Shown here in pieces: positions 1 through 8,233 of a stretch of 18,254 bases of DNA. The stretch is from CALLVY01 sp937899855 (lineage in GTDB: Bacteria > Bacteroidota > Bacteroidia > Chitinophagales > Saprospiraceae). The stretch covers positions 1 to 18,254 of the forward strand of contig JBCBQC010000117.1 of the NCBI GenBank assembly GCA_039820405.1, read 5' to 3'. Below the pieces are notes generated by a model that did not search any database, was not told the origin of the DNA, and worked only from the letters and a program-made list of their open reading frames with translations. Every line of letters starts with the position of its first letter. Positions within the stretch are counted from its first letter, which is position 1. The position numbers and the translations under genes were made by a program.

Positions 1-121
1 TAAGACACCGACAAGCCCTAAATTTGTCATTCTCAGTTTCTTCAAGGCAAACCTTAAACCTACGGCTGAGATCTACCTCAATATCCCATAACAATTTGTG
101 GTCATAATACCGATCCATCAT
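1..121 (-). CDS. 5' end of an unidentified gene, cut by the window edge
   Basis: This frame starts at an ATG at 121-119 and stays open for 40 codons to the left edge, so only the N-terminus is present (begins MMDRYYDHKLLWDIE). The ATG overlaps the TGA of the upstream REC-ATPase gene as ATGA, the classic layout of translationally coupled operon partners. A second ATG follows immediately at 118-116. The visible peptide is charged and aromatic-rich with no signal peptide or membrane segment, and I recognise no family from it. The position directly behind an ABC-type AAA ATPase gene is where nuclease or other effector partners sit in ATPase-based defence pairs such as Septu, PARIS or Gabija. That is context only and does not identify the product. 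Confidence 0.75.
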   Translation of the reverse strand, partial: MMDRYYDHKLLWDIEVDLSRRFKVCLEETENDKFRACRCL

Positions 122-3100
122 ACCGATTTATTTTCTTGATCCAGTTGCTGTTGTTCCAGTTCCCGAATTCTACTTTCCAATGCAATCCGTTCTCTCGCCC
201 AAGACTGCTCAAGGATAAACAAAGCATCCTTCCTCGGTGGCTTTGCTTCCGGCGCTTCCTTTTCCAGGCCTTCTTCCTCGGCGACCAAGCCCTTGAGCTC
301 CAAGGCTAACCATTCATTTTCTGATTTCAATAGCTTTAGTTTGAATTCATGATCTTCTTTACGCGCCCGATGCTGGAGGTTGAGAAAGCGCTGCTTACCC
401 AAGTCTGCCTCCGACACGTCGGCCTTCAATGATTCGCGCAGTATCTTGCGGTAGTTTTCGTCCTCATCTTCAATGTCGAATACTTTTCGGTACAGGTCGG
501 GGGTGGTCATCCCCACAAAATCTTCCTGGAGTGCATTCAGGGAAAAGCGATCGTCTTGCTCCCGGCGCATCACCAGTACTTCGCCCATACTGCGGCCGGC
601 CACCAATAGGGGGCTATGCCCGGATATAAAAAACTGGACCTGGGGAAAAGTGCGCAGTAGCAGTCCCACGATTTTTTGCTGCCAGCTGGGGTGGAGGTGG
701 GCGTCGAGTTCTTCGATGATCACGACGGCGGATTGCTGGGGGACTTGGGAGAGTGGTTTTTGGGGATAAAGCCGCCGGAGGAATTGAAAGATCATCGTAA
801 AGATACAGATAACGGAAAGCGTTCCCTGGGATGCACGTTGGAGAGGGAGTGACTCGGTAGTCCCAATGGGCTTGATGATAAAACGGAGGTGACCACTCTC
901 ACCAGTGGGCTCTACGTGCATAGAGAAAGAGTTTTCGGAAATGAGCGTATTGATGATCTCCATGATCATATTGACGATACTCTCGTCCGAACGGGAATGA
1001 TAGTGATCAGCGGCAAGCTGATAAAGGGATCCCTGTAGAACATCCCGATAAGGATGTTGGTGAATAAAATGCCAGGCCCCTTCCTCGCGAATTTCTCGAT
1101 CAAGATCGAGTGGTTTCAGATCAACTTGCGTACGATCGATAAAGCGCAGATCGGGGATGGCCAACAATGGCAATAGCCCCGTCCCGCTTTCTACGACCTG
1201 CGCATTGGCCGCGCTAATGGTCCGGATGTCTCCCTTAGCGTACTCCAATTCAATACCAATGCTGGCGTCCGCAACTTTACCATCAAAGTACTGCTGAAGG
1301 GGTACTTTCTCTTTGGTCATCAAACAAGCGATTGCGCGTAGGAGGTAGGTTTTACCGTAGGCATTTTTCCCAATAATCAGGTTCACCCGCTTGGAAAAGG
1401 CGACCTTTTTATCGGCAAAAAACGGCAGACCATTCATCTGGATGGACTTGAGCCGGAAGGGATGGTCTACGTTGTTTTCAAAGTCGATCACATCCTGAAT
1501 CATGGTACTCCGATCCAGGGCATTGGCGAGTTCCGTTTTGACCTCACTGACGTCCAACTGCGTATACAATTCAGCCAGTAAGTTCCAGGCTTCTTGGAAG
1601 TTGGGGCAAACCCTGGTAATTTTATTTAAGCTGGGTTCCAGTTGAGGCCGCAAGGACTCCTCAGGCCACTGTTTTTGAATGACCCGCCAATCGCTGGCCA
1701 AATCAGGGAACTGTTCGATAAAGGCGGCCTCACTCTGGTTGAGCTTACGGACCCGCAGGCGCTCGGCGTAGTCTAAAGCGAGATCAACGGAATCCCTCTG
1801 CAAAACAATTTTCTCCTCCACTAATTTAATAGCGGCCGGTTCTTTCAGCTGGGCATTGGAGAAAACCAGAGACGTAGTACGTTCCACCGAGCCGTGATAA
1901 CGCGGGCCGGATATTTTAAAGTAAGGAAAATTGAGGATAGCCTGCCAGTCCAAATTTTCGGGATCATCCGAAAAAGAGCTGAGCAAACCGTAATGTAGGG
2001 CATCATCAAGGTTTTTATCAAAATGCTCCCCCCGAAAGACTCCCAATAGCCGAATGGTATAGGCGTGGATGAGATTATCGCGAAGTTGTTCGGGGTTCAG
2101 ATTGAGTTCGAGTACCAACTGGCTACTGGAAAGGTGCAGTTGTAGTAGTACGACTTCACTGTCGTAGCGACGAATACGTTGGAAGACCTCCTTCATCATT
2201 TCGTAGAGGGCTTGTAGGGTATCCCGATTGGAATTGAAGTGCTGGGGCGGACTGATCGCTGAGGCTCGAAAAATCTCAGGCTGCCGACAGCTCTGGATAA
2301 CTTCCACGAAGTGCTGATTATCGGGATGTTCCGTAGAAAATACCTTCCTAAATGCTCCCCAAGCCACCAATAAAGCAGCGAGTAAGCTGGGGGCTTTCTC
2401 CGGTCCGTAGAAAAACGTGACGAGTGCTTGAAGAACCGGGGAATGGATCAGTTCGGATCGGGGGGTATTTGGGGCAAAGGTGTCTAGAAAATCTTTAAGA
2501 TCGTAATCGATCCAACGACAAAAATACTGGAGGGAAAGGGGAATGGATCCTTCGGTAGGATCAAGAAGAACCGCTGAGCTAATCTGCCCCAGGTCCTTTA
2601 GCAGATCTGAAAAAGGATAAATTACAAAGTGGTTTGCCCATTGCCGATGAACGGTGGTAATAAATCTTTTGTATTCCGTTTCGGCTTCAAGACCAGTAAA
2701 AGAATATTTACCAATGTAGCAATGAGAATCTTGCTGGGGATTGAGTTCCAGTTGCTTAATAATTACGAAGGGATTGGTCGCTGTCGTAATAGTGGCTAGC
2801 AAGTGTTCCTCACTACGCTTAAAGAAGGCTTGTACCGTGGTCTTTAATATGGGGACTACCTCTGGTTTCCCCCCGAGGGCATCCAACTGGACATCTAAAA
2901 GTAAGATGACTCGCTCCGCTATGCTATCTAAAAAAGCCCGCTCAAAAGTAGCTTCATTGGTACACCAGTAAAAATCCAGTTTACACTTCTCCCTCTCGAT
3001 CATTTTTACGCTTACTTTTTCCACCTGGGAATGCTCCCCCAGCCTCGCCGTAAACAGGCGCGGAGCGGGATAGGCCCGGGAATAGGGATAAATCCAGGCC

Positions 3101-3189
3101 AACTGATCCTGGGGAAATTGTTGTAAAATCTCAGTGATCAAACCCTCCGCTTTTTCAACGCTGTCTTCGACAATAATCCATTTACGCAT
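118..3189 (-). CDS. Receiver domain fused to an ABC/SMC-type AAA ATPase
   Basis: About 1023 aa. Residues 1-175 look like a phosphoacceptor receiver: acidic pocket E8-D9 (IIVEDS), phosphosite D99 (ILLLDVQLD), Thr 133-136 (TITT) and Lys 161 (YIGKYSF). Residues 175-450 are shared with the 477-aa paralogue at 8897-10330. A TPR-like helix pair lies near 525-560. The ATPase follows: Walker A GKNAYGKT (607-614), a signature-like ASQGT (786-790), Walker B VVIIEELDAHLHP (822-834) and H-switch ISGH (H858), as in AAA_15/AAA_21 and OLD-type ATPases. No TOPRIM nuclease domain follows; the end (about 940-1023) is charged and probably coiled coil. I chose the ATG at 3189 because MRKWIIVEDS aligns with MERRWIVIEDS of the paralogue; a GTG at 3195 adds two residues. 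The gene begins 19 bp after the kinase-like gene and overlaps the next gene by ATGA. The likely role, inferred, is an ATP-dependent output switched by phosphorylation. Confidence 0.9.
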   Translation of the reverse strand: MRKWIIVEDSVEKAEGLITEILQQFPQDQLAWIYPYSRAYPAPRLFTARLGEHSQVEKVSVKMIEREKCKLDFYWCTNEATFERAFLDSIAERVILLLDVQLDALGGKPEVVPILKTTVQAFFKRSEEHLLATITTATNPFVIIKQLELNPQQDSHCYIGKYSFTGLEAETEYKRFITTVHRQWANHFVIYPFSDLLKDLGQISSAVLLDPTEGSIPLSLQYFCRWIDYDLKDFLDTFAPNTPRSELIHSPVLQALVTFFYGPEKAPSLLAALLVAWGAFRKVFSTEHPDNQHFVEVIQSCRQPEIFRASAISPPQHFNSNRDTLQALYEMMKEVFQRIRRYDSEVVLLQLHLSSSQLVLELNLNPEQLRDNLIHAYTIRLLGVFRGEHFDKNLDDALHYGLLSSFSDDPENLDWQAILNFPYFKISGPRYHGSVERTTSLVFSNAQLKEPAAIKLVEEKIVLQRDSVDLALDYAERLRVRKLNQSEAAFIEQFPDLASDWRVIQKQWPEESLRPQLEPSLNKITRVCPNFQEAWNLLAELYTQLDVSEVKTELANALDRSTMIQDVIDFENNVDHPFRLKSIQMNGLPFFADKKVAFSKRVNLIIGKNAYGKTYLLRAIACLMTKEKVPLQQYFDGKVADASIGIELEYAKGDIRTISAANAQVVESGTGLLPLLAIPDLRFIDRTQVDLKPLDLDREIREEGAWHFIHQHPYRDVLQGSLYQLAADHYHSRSDESIVNMIMEIINTLISENSFSMHVEPTGESGHLRFIIKPIGTTESLPLQRASQGTLSVICIFTMIFQFLRRLYPQKPLSQVPQQSAVVIIEELDAHLHPSWQQKIVGLLLRTFPQVQFFISGHSPLLVAGRSMGEVLVMRREQDDRFSLNALQEDFVGMTTPDLYRKVFDIEDEDENYRKILRESLKADVSEADLGKQRFLNLQHRARKEDHEFKLKLLKSENEWLALELKGLVAEEEGLEKEAPEAKPPRKDALFILEQSWARERIALESRIRELEQQQLDQENKSV

Positions 3190-3208
3190 TTTCACAGTTT
3201 ATACTTAA

Positions 3209-5968
3209 TTAGAAAAGAATCTCAGTCGGTACCGAAAATCGCGTGACCCAAGCCGTACCCGTTTGACAATTTTCTTTCACCCACGCCCGGTGAGTCTCCG
3301 GTAAACGCTCAATCAATTTACTGCCACAGCCAAAAGAGTTAATTTTCCCCTTTACCTGTTCGGTAAAGTGTATCATGATACCGTAGGTACCATCGCTTTT
3401 TGTTTTATCAGTAGCTGGATCAGCACCAGTCTGGTTGAGGATACAGAAGTCGATCATCTTGCCATCTGGCTCATGGTTAACGAATAAGGCAAATTCCCCG
3501 GCTGTTTTCATGTGTTTTAGGGTATTGCTAAATCCGGTCACCAATAAGCGGGTAAAGTCCGCTTGTCCGGTTAGCTCCATTTCGGAACTCGCCCTCTTTA
3601 TCTTCCGTTTAAAGTATGACTCCGGGTAGACGTGTAAGGGAATCTTATCCGGGATTTCAGACAATACGTGCTCAAAATGCGCTCGGTTTTTACGAACTTC
3701 ATCGTATCTTCGAAGAGCTGGAATATTTTTCATTTCACCAGTTGCGTGAATCCGGGAGGTAATCTGCCAACAATAGTGAATCAGACCCTCAAGATCAAAA
3801 AAACCACCTCCGTGGCCAGCCAGCAGCCGTGTAGTTGGAAAAATAAACAAGCTAATCTGGGTCTGCCAGTCCTTTAATCGATCCGGATCGGGAGCAACCA
3901 CCCAGGCCTTAATTTCTTCCAGACTTGGCTTCTCTTCGGCGTCCAGGTATTGATGGATGGTTTCCAGGACTTTGTCGGCGTTTTCTCCAAATAACTTCTC
4001 CAGTGGAATATTCGAGTTTTTTAGTAGCTGACGCGTGGTTTTCCCCAACTCGTGGCTGATGGCGTTCATCTGGTTTTTTACCGCCTCTCTTTGGTGTGCC
4101 TGGCGAATGATGTCTCCGTAAAAGACCTGGTCCAGAATGGGGCGGATCAGGAGGGAAAAGAAATCGTAGAGGCGCGAAATTCTTTGGTAGGCTTCCACCG
4201 ATAATTCACAAGCGTAGTGGATACCATTTCCATTTTTTAGAAAATTGAATTGGGGCCGAATCTTCCAAATAGGAAACAGGGTCAACAGTACAAAAGCCAC
4301 TCCCGAGTCCTTGCGCTTATCGCCCCCCCACTTCAGGGGAGGTAACTCGATGGGATTTTCCTTAGAATCCCAAACGCAAAAGACAACGTGTTCCATCGCC
4401 TGGTGATCGGCACTCAGGGCAGTGCCGTAGTAGTAGGGCAGGATGGGAAAACGGCAACGACGATGAAGATTTTTTAACAAATCCAGTACCGGTGCCTCCG
4501 ATCTGCCCTTCATCAAATAAGCTTTGGCCACCTTTAGTAAAATATCGTTGATGATTTTACCAGTCTCCTCCTCGTGCTGATTATCAATCCGATGGAGGTG
4601 GGGCCGGAGGTTTTCGTAGGTAGGTAAATAGGTATGTTCTTCCGTCGGCACTCCCGGATTTTCTTGATAGTAGTTGTCCAAGCGACTCTCCAATATTTCG
4701 AGCGATTGTAATATTTTGGTCCGTTCGTCGCCCCCCTCTAAACCCTTAGCCTCCCAGGCCAAAACCGCTCGGACTACGTGTAGGGTGTAGCGGATAAATT
4801 CCAAAAAAGAGCGGGTATAGTAGACGATCTCCCGACCCCCAATCGTAGCTTTACGTACCATTCCCAGCAGGCGGTACTCCTCCCGCATGGTAAAGACCTC
4901 CTCTTCCTGCAGTTTATCGGAAGTAGCTCCCAAATCGACTTGGGCCTTGATTTTTTGCGACCAAACTTGCTCCAACTTTTTGATCAAGTCCTGCTTGTCC
5001 GATCCCGAGAATTTGAGGCGATTGTTAAAATCCCGTAACCAATCCAATTCGGGTAGCTCAACGGCAGTTTTTTGAGCGTAGTTCCAGATTTCCTCCCAAA
5101 CCTCGTAATTCTGCGCATGAAAGCCCAGAAAAGTATCCGTACTCACTTGGTGTTCGATCCCCCGAGCCTGAATCTTGTGAAAAAGCATCCGCCAGGCAAA
5201 CAGGTGAAACAGTACTTCACCAACTCCACAGTAGATCATTTTAAACTTATCCCGGGTCAAACGACGTTCGTAGGGCAGTAAATTTTTTCGGTGTTCGTGG
5301 GGCAACAAATGCGGCATGTACAGGTAAAACTCCGGGGAATAGGTAGTTGCTTTCGAAAACTTATGACTGTGGCGAACGCTGGTGTACATCGCATCGAGTA
5401 GATCTTTATCTTCATCTTCATGCTGTTTCTGATCGGCGTAGCGATAAGCAATATCGATAAATGCCTTATCTTGGTCCGACCATTCGTCGCGGTCTTGCAA
5501 CAGGGCGCTGTGTTGAATGCGAATGCGATCGTTGACCTGATCCGCAATGGCAAAAGTCCCCCCAAACAAACCCAGGTGCAGATACAGCAAAGGAGCAAAG
5601 TTGTACTTTTCCCAATCGTGCAGATCTTCCTCACTGCCTTTTTCTGTTCCCAATCCAAAGAGGTGAGTGAACTTAAATTTCCCTTCGTTGATGCACAATA
5701 AGGCCTCCTCCAAGTGCTGTAAATGCTGTAAGTACTCGTGTTCCGACAGCTTTCCACGACGATCGTCGGATGTCCGGCGAATTTGCTTGCGAATTAGATC
5801 GAATAAAGCATCTCTGAATTCCGCCGAGTCGTTGTTTGGCAAGCGCTGGAGTAGGTCTTTGAACTCCTGTTTAGCTCGCTCAATTAGATCATGGAAATAG
5901 ATTCTATCACTGAGAATCAACTTCCAATCATCTTCAATACTGGTAGTTTTGTGCTCTTTTGTGCTCAT
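3209..5968 (-). CDS. Large histidine-kinase-like protein B (degenerate GHKL ATPase domain)
   Basis: 919 aa, no signal peptide or membrane segment, so probably cytoplasmic. Residues 1-600 form a novel helical/mixed region with blocks shared with the 968-aa paralogue: LYLHLGLFGG (128-137), YSPEFYLYMPHLL (210-222), GEVLFHLFAWR (250-260), LHRRCRFPILPYYY (501-514) and GVAFVLL (556-562). Residues 636-650 contain an H-box-like ISHELGKTT with H639, matching the SHEL core of HisKA phosphotransfer helices. The C-terminus resembles a HATPase domain: N-box GFSNTLKH (N815, H819), a G2-like DGTYGI (859-864) and a final strand TGTAWVTRFSV. The G1 box DxGxG is not intact; ILNQTG stands in its place. Family knowledge says these elements form a kinase core; that this one autophosphorylates is inference. 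It sits 258 bp after the 668-aa gene and 19 bp before the REC-ATPase gene, its probable partner. Confidence 0.85.
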   Translation of the reverse strand: MSTKEHKTTSIEDDWKLILSDRIYFHDLIERAKQEFKDLLQRLPNNDSAEFRDALFDLIRKQIRRTSDDRRGKLSEHEYLQHLQHLEEALLCINEGKFKFTHLFGLGTEKGSEEDLHDWEKYNFAPLLYLHLGLFGGTFAIADQVNDRIRIQHSALLQDRDEWSDQDKAFIDIAYRYADQKQHEDEDKDLLDAMYTSVRHSHKFSKATTYSPEFYLYMPHLLPHEHRKNLLPYERRLTRDKFKMIYCGVGEVLFHLFAWRMLFHKIQARGIEHQVSTDTFLGFHAQNYEVWEEIWNYAQKTAVELPELDWLRDFNNRLKFSGSDKQDLIKKLEQVWSQKIKAQVDLGATSDKLQEEEVFTMREEYRLLGMVRKATIGGREIVYYTRSFLEFIRYTLHVVRAVLAWEAKGLEGGDERTKILQSLEILESRLDNYYQENPGVPTEEHTYLPTYENLRPHLHRIDNQHEEETGKIINDILLKVAKAYLMKGRSEAPVLDLLKNLHRRCRFPILPYYYGTALSADHQAMEHVVFCVWDSKENPIELPPLKWGGDKRKDSGVAFVLLTLFPIWKIRPQFNFLKNGNGIHYACELSVEAYQRISRLYDFFSLLIRPILDQVFYGDIIRQAHQREAVKNQMNAISHELGKTTRQLLKNSNIPLEKLFGENADKVLETIHQYLDAEEKPSLEEIKAWVVAPDPDRLKDWQTQISLFIFPTTRLLAGHGGGFFDLEGLIHYCWQITSRIHATGEMKNIPALRRYDEVRKNRAHFEHVLSEIPDKIPLHVYPESYFKRKIKRASSEMELTGQADFTRLLVTGFSNTLKHMKTAGEFALFVNHEPDGKMIDFCILNQTGADPATDKTKSDGTYGIMIHFTEQVKGKINSFGCGSKLIERLPETHRAWVKENCQTGTAWVTRFSVPTEILF
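5947..5966 (-). repeat. 10-bp tandem duplication next to the start codon of kinase-like gene B
   Basis: The plus strand reads ttttgtgctc twice in a row (5947-5956 and 5957-5966), ending one base inside the ATG (5966-5968) of the 919-aa gene. It encodes residues 2 to 7. Gain or loss of one 10-bp unit would shift the frame. Confidence 0.5.
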
Positions 5969-6226
5969 GGCGTACTTTTGGATTTTAACAAAAAAATTTA
6001 GTCTCCAACCGATTCATCAGTTGCAGTACCCAATGATTTAGCACGCTCTCTTGTGGTAGGTAAAACACCGCCGTACCTTAACGTTACGCATTTGGCAAAC
6101 AAAAAGACAACAGTTAAAAAACAGCGGATCGTTTTTTAAAAGTTGTGAAGGTGTTAATACGGTACGGGACGATTATTGATAATAACAGTAAGTAGTCACC
6201 AAAATAAAATAAAAGTAAGTTATTTG
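5969..6226. other. 258-bp gap between the 668-aa and 919-aa genes
   Basis: This AT-rich stretch is the only long gap inside the minus-strand gene set. It holds one clear hairpin (listed separately) and a short TTATT-GAT-AATAA palindrome around 6170-6185. I see no convincing small ORF. A near match to the Bacteroidota -7 element (TATTTTG, minus strand, about 6206-6200) lies just after the 668-aa stop, but it lacks one T and has no clear -33 element. The gap probably splits the set into two transcripts or allows differential expression. Confidence 0.5.
6107..6146 (-). terminator. Terminator-like hairpin after the 668-aa gene
   Basis: The arms are acaac (6107-6111) with gttgt (6142-6146) and ttaaaaaac (6114-6122) with gttttttaa (6131-6139), separated by a 2-nt mismatch and closing an 8-nt loop. 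Read on the minus strand the stem is followed by CTTTTTGTTTG. It lies about 80 bp past the 668-aa stop codon. The stem is AT-rich, so it may be a weak terminator or attenuator. Confidence 0.45.
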
Positions 6227-8233
6227 CTAATTTTTGATTAATAAACTGATAAAATTCATCATTTCTACGTGGGTAAAAAACTCCATTTCGGCAATTAGGG
6301 TCTCGTGAAATTTTTTCCGGAGCTTAAAGTGACCACAAAGTACATCGGCGGTATTGAGCATTTTCACCACCTGTTTGACCGTACTCAAGCGCTCGACGTC
6401 GGTTGCTAAGAATCGTTCCAGGTCTTGCTGAACGCTGGGCAATTGGCCGGAGTACTTGCGCAGCGTAAATTGTAGATCCCCCAAAACTAGGATAATCGTA
6501 TCCAGCTCCTGTCGACTCAATCTAATTTGCCCCACATCAAAGTCCGCCCCGTATTCCCGCACCAGCCAATCGATTTCCTCCTCCAACAAATTGGAGCGCA
6601 GGAAAAAGCCCTTCCCAACATCCCGGGAATTGGGGAGGTCCTTGAGTAAGGACAGGGCCAGGGAGGTATTGAACAACAGTTTTTTACTGGCCGAAATCTC
6701 GGTCACCCTAGCTCCTGACTGCATGGCGTAAAAAATTTCCTCCTCGCTTTTGTCCTTTAGAAAAAGGGCCAGGGCGATTCGCCGCCCCAGTAGGGTTCGA
6801 AACCGAAACTTCTCCAAACCCTCGGGATGCTCCGGGAGATCCGAACGTAGGGTTCCATTAAACTCGATGGGCCGTGGCAGGGCCTGCCCCGTCAAGATTC
6901 GGTCGACGTATTCCTTGGCCAGCCCATTGATCCGCTGCTCCGCTTCGTAATAATCGACATCGAATAAATGAGCGCGGTAGTAATGAGAAAGTGGTCGGGC
7001 AAAACGCTTGGAATTGCCCTTCCGCCAGGAAGACAAGCGGGGACGATTGTGCGAATGAAAATAAACGCGATCGCCCTCCGAACGCAGCTCTTCGCAAAAA
7101 ATATTCATCGCCCCCTCCGAATTCTGAACGTCGTCCTTGTAGTATGCCCGTAAGGGGAAATGGTGCGTATTTTTCAAGCGGCGCAGTTGGCGTCGGGAAG
7201 CCGTTACCGCAAATTTTGCCAAATAGTTGGGACATTGGGTATGAACGTGAGCGAGAAAATCGTAGCCCTGCCAAGTATCCCAGGCGTCCAGCTCGTCTTT
7301 AAACCGAATATCCGTAACCAGTACATTGATTCGATTCTTGGAAATATCCCTTTCCAATACCTCCAGGGCATCGGTAGGAGTACTGACCACCTCAAAGTCG
7401 ATACGATTGCGACGGAAGCCCTCCGCAAAAAAATCGCGAACGGCCGCCTCGTCGTCGACAAACAGTACCTTCCAGCGGGTGCGCTTTAGTGGGATCGCGG
7501 GCCGTTCGTCGGGCTGATCTTCCGGGATAAGCGCTAAAAAGCGGGGGGTAAACCGTTCGATAATACTAAAGGTGGAATTGTTTTTTTGCCCTTGATTTCT
7601 TTCTTTTAATGCCTCCAATAGTTCCTGCTCCAGGGAGTGGAGCACTGCTTTTTCCACGGGAAACTGAATCGACAGCTTTTGGAAGAAGTTCCGTACAACT
7701 TTTTCCAAAATAACGGGAGCGCTCTCGGAGGGAGTATCCACCGGGAGCGTCGCTTTATTTTTTAAGTCGTGGAGCATTTCCCGAATGATGCTCTGGCCCG
7801 AAAGCAAGGTTTCCGAGACGTCCCAAAAGGCTTCCTCCGACATTTTACCAGCTTGTAATTCCGGCCAGTCACGGGGATTGGGGGGGAGCGCACAGTGATA
7901 TTCCCCCTGGCGGAAGGGCGGAAACTCCCGAAGCAATTTACGGGGGGCAGCCAGGGGCAAATAACTGTGTAAGTAGATTCGACTGCGTAGGCCCGACCGG
8001 CGCAACTTAAGGACTACTTCGCGGCCGTACTGACTGGCTCGGTAAAGCCCGGACCAAGCGAGTTCGACTTGTACTACGCACAGCGTAAAATGGTCCAAAC
8101 TCCCTTCGCGCAATAGCTCTTGCAGTCCATCCTCAGTATGGAGCATTCGGACGCTGGCGGAGGGTGGACCCAGTCGCGACCGGAAAAGGGCAGCACTGCC
8201 TTCATTACAAACCACAAGAGTCAGGCCCGACAT
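6227..8233 (-). CDS. Pseudo-receiver plus receiver protein with helical C-terminus
   Basis: 668 aa. Residues 1-115 look like a receiver fold whose phosphosite is lost: LCVVQVELAW has Gln55 where Asp is expected, followed by a GREVVLKLRRSG helix. A linker at 150-160 contains MLHDLKNK (H155), which resembles the HDLKN box of some kinase phosphotransfer helices. Residues 252-380 form a complete receiver: D260-D261 (VLFVDDE), phosphosite D308 (VLVTDIR), T344 (VTAS) and K366 (YYKDD). Residues 380-668 are mostly helical with no domain I recognise. No DNA-binding domain is evident, so this is not an ordinary transcriptional regulator. The 582-aa protein encoded at 13526-15274 has the same layout. 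The start overlaps the end of the 220-aa gene by 13 bp, implying co-translation. Possible roles are phosphorelay intermediate or scaffold; the function is unknown. Confidence 0.88.
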   Translation of the reverse strand: MSGLTLVVCNEGSAALFRSRLGPPSASVRMLHTEDGLQELLREGSLDHFTLCVVQVELAWSGLYRASQYGREVVLKLRRSGLRSRIYLHSYLPLAAPRKLLREFPPFRQGEYHCALPPNPRDWPELQAGKMSEEAFWDVSETLLSGQSIIREMLHDLKNKATLPVDTPSESAPVILEKVVRNFFQKLSIQFPVEKAVLHSLEQELLEALKERNQGQKNNSTFSIIERFTPRFLALIPEDQPDERPAIPLKRTRWKVLFVDDEAAVRDFFAEGFRRNRIDFEVVSTPTDALEVLERDISKNRINVLVTDIRFKDELDAWDTWQGYDFLAHVHTQCPNYLAKFAVTASRRQLRRLKNTHHFPLRAYYKDDVQNSEGAMNIFCEELRSEGDRVYFHSHNRPRLSSWRKGNSKRFARPLSHYYRAHLFDVDYYEAEQRINGLAKEYVDRILTGQALPRPIEFNGTLRSDLPEHPEGLEKFRFRTLLGRRIALALFLKDKSEEEIFYAMQSGARVTEISASKKLLFNTSLALSLLKDLPNSRDVGKGFFLRSNLLEEEIDWLVREYGADFDVGQIRLSRQELDTIILVLGDLQFTLRKYSGQLPSVQQDLERFLATDVERLSTVKQVVKMLNTADVLCGHFKLRKKFHETLIAEMEFFTHVEMMNFISLLIKN

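Noticed and set aside
118..3189. OLD-family nuclease
   Set aside because: The C-terminus after the H-switch lacks a TOPRIM-type acidic motif and ends in charged, coiled-coil-like sequence.
5257..5757. 166-codon minus-strand frame inside kinase-like gene B
   Set aside because: It overlaps a conserved region of the 919-aa protein in another frame and is Cys/Thr-rich without domain features.
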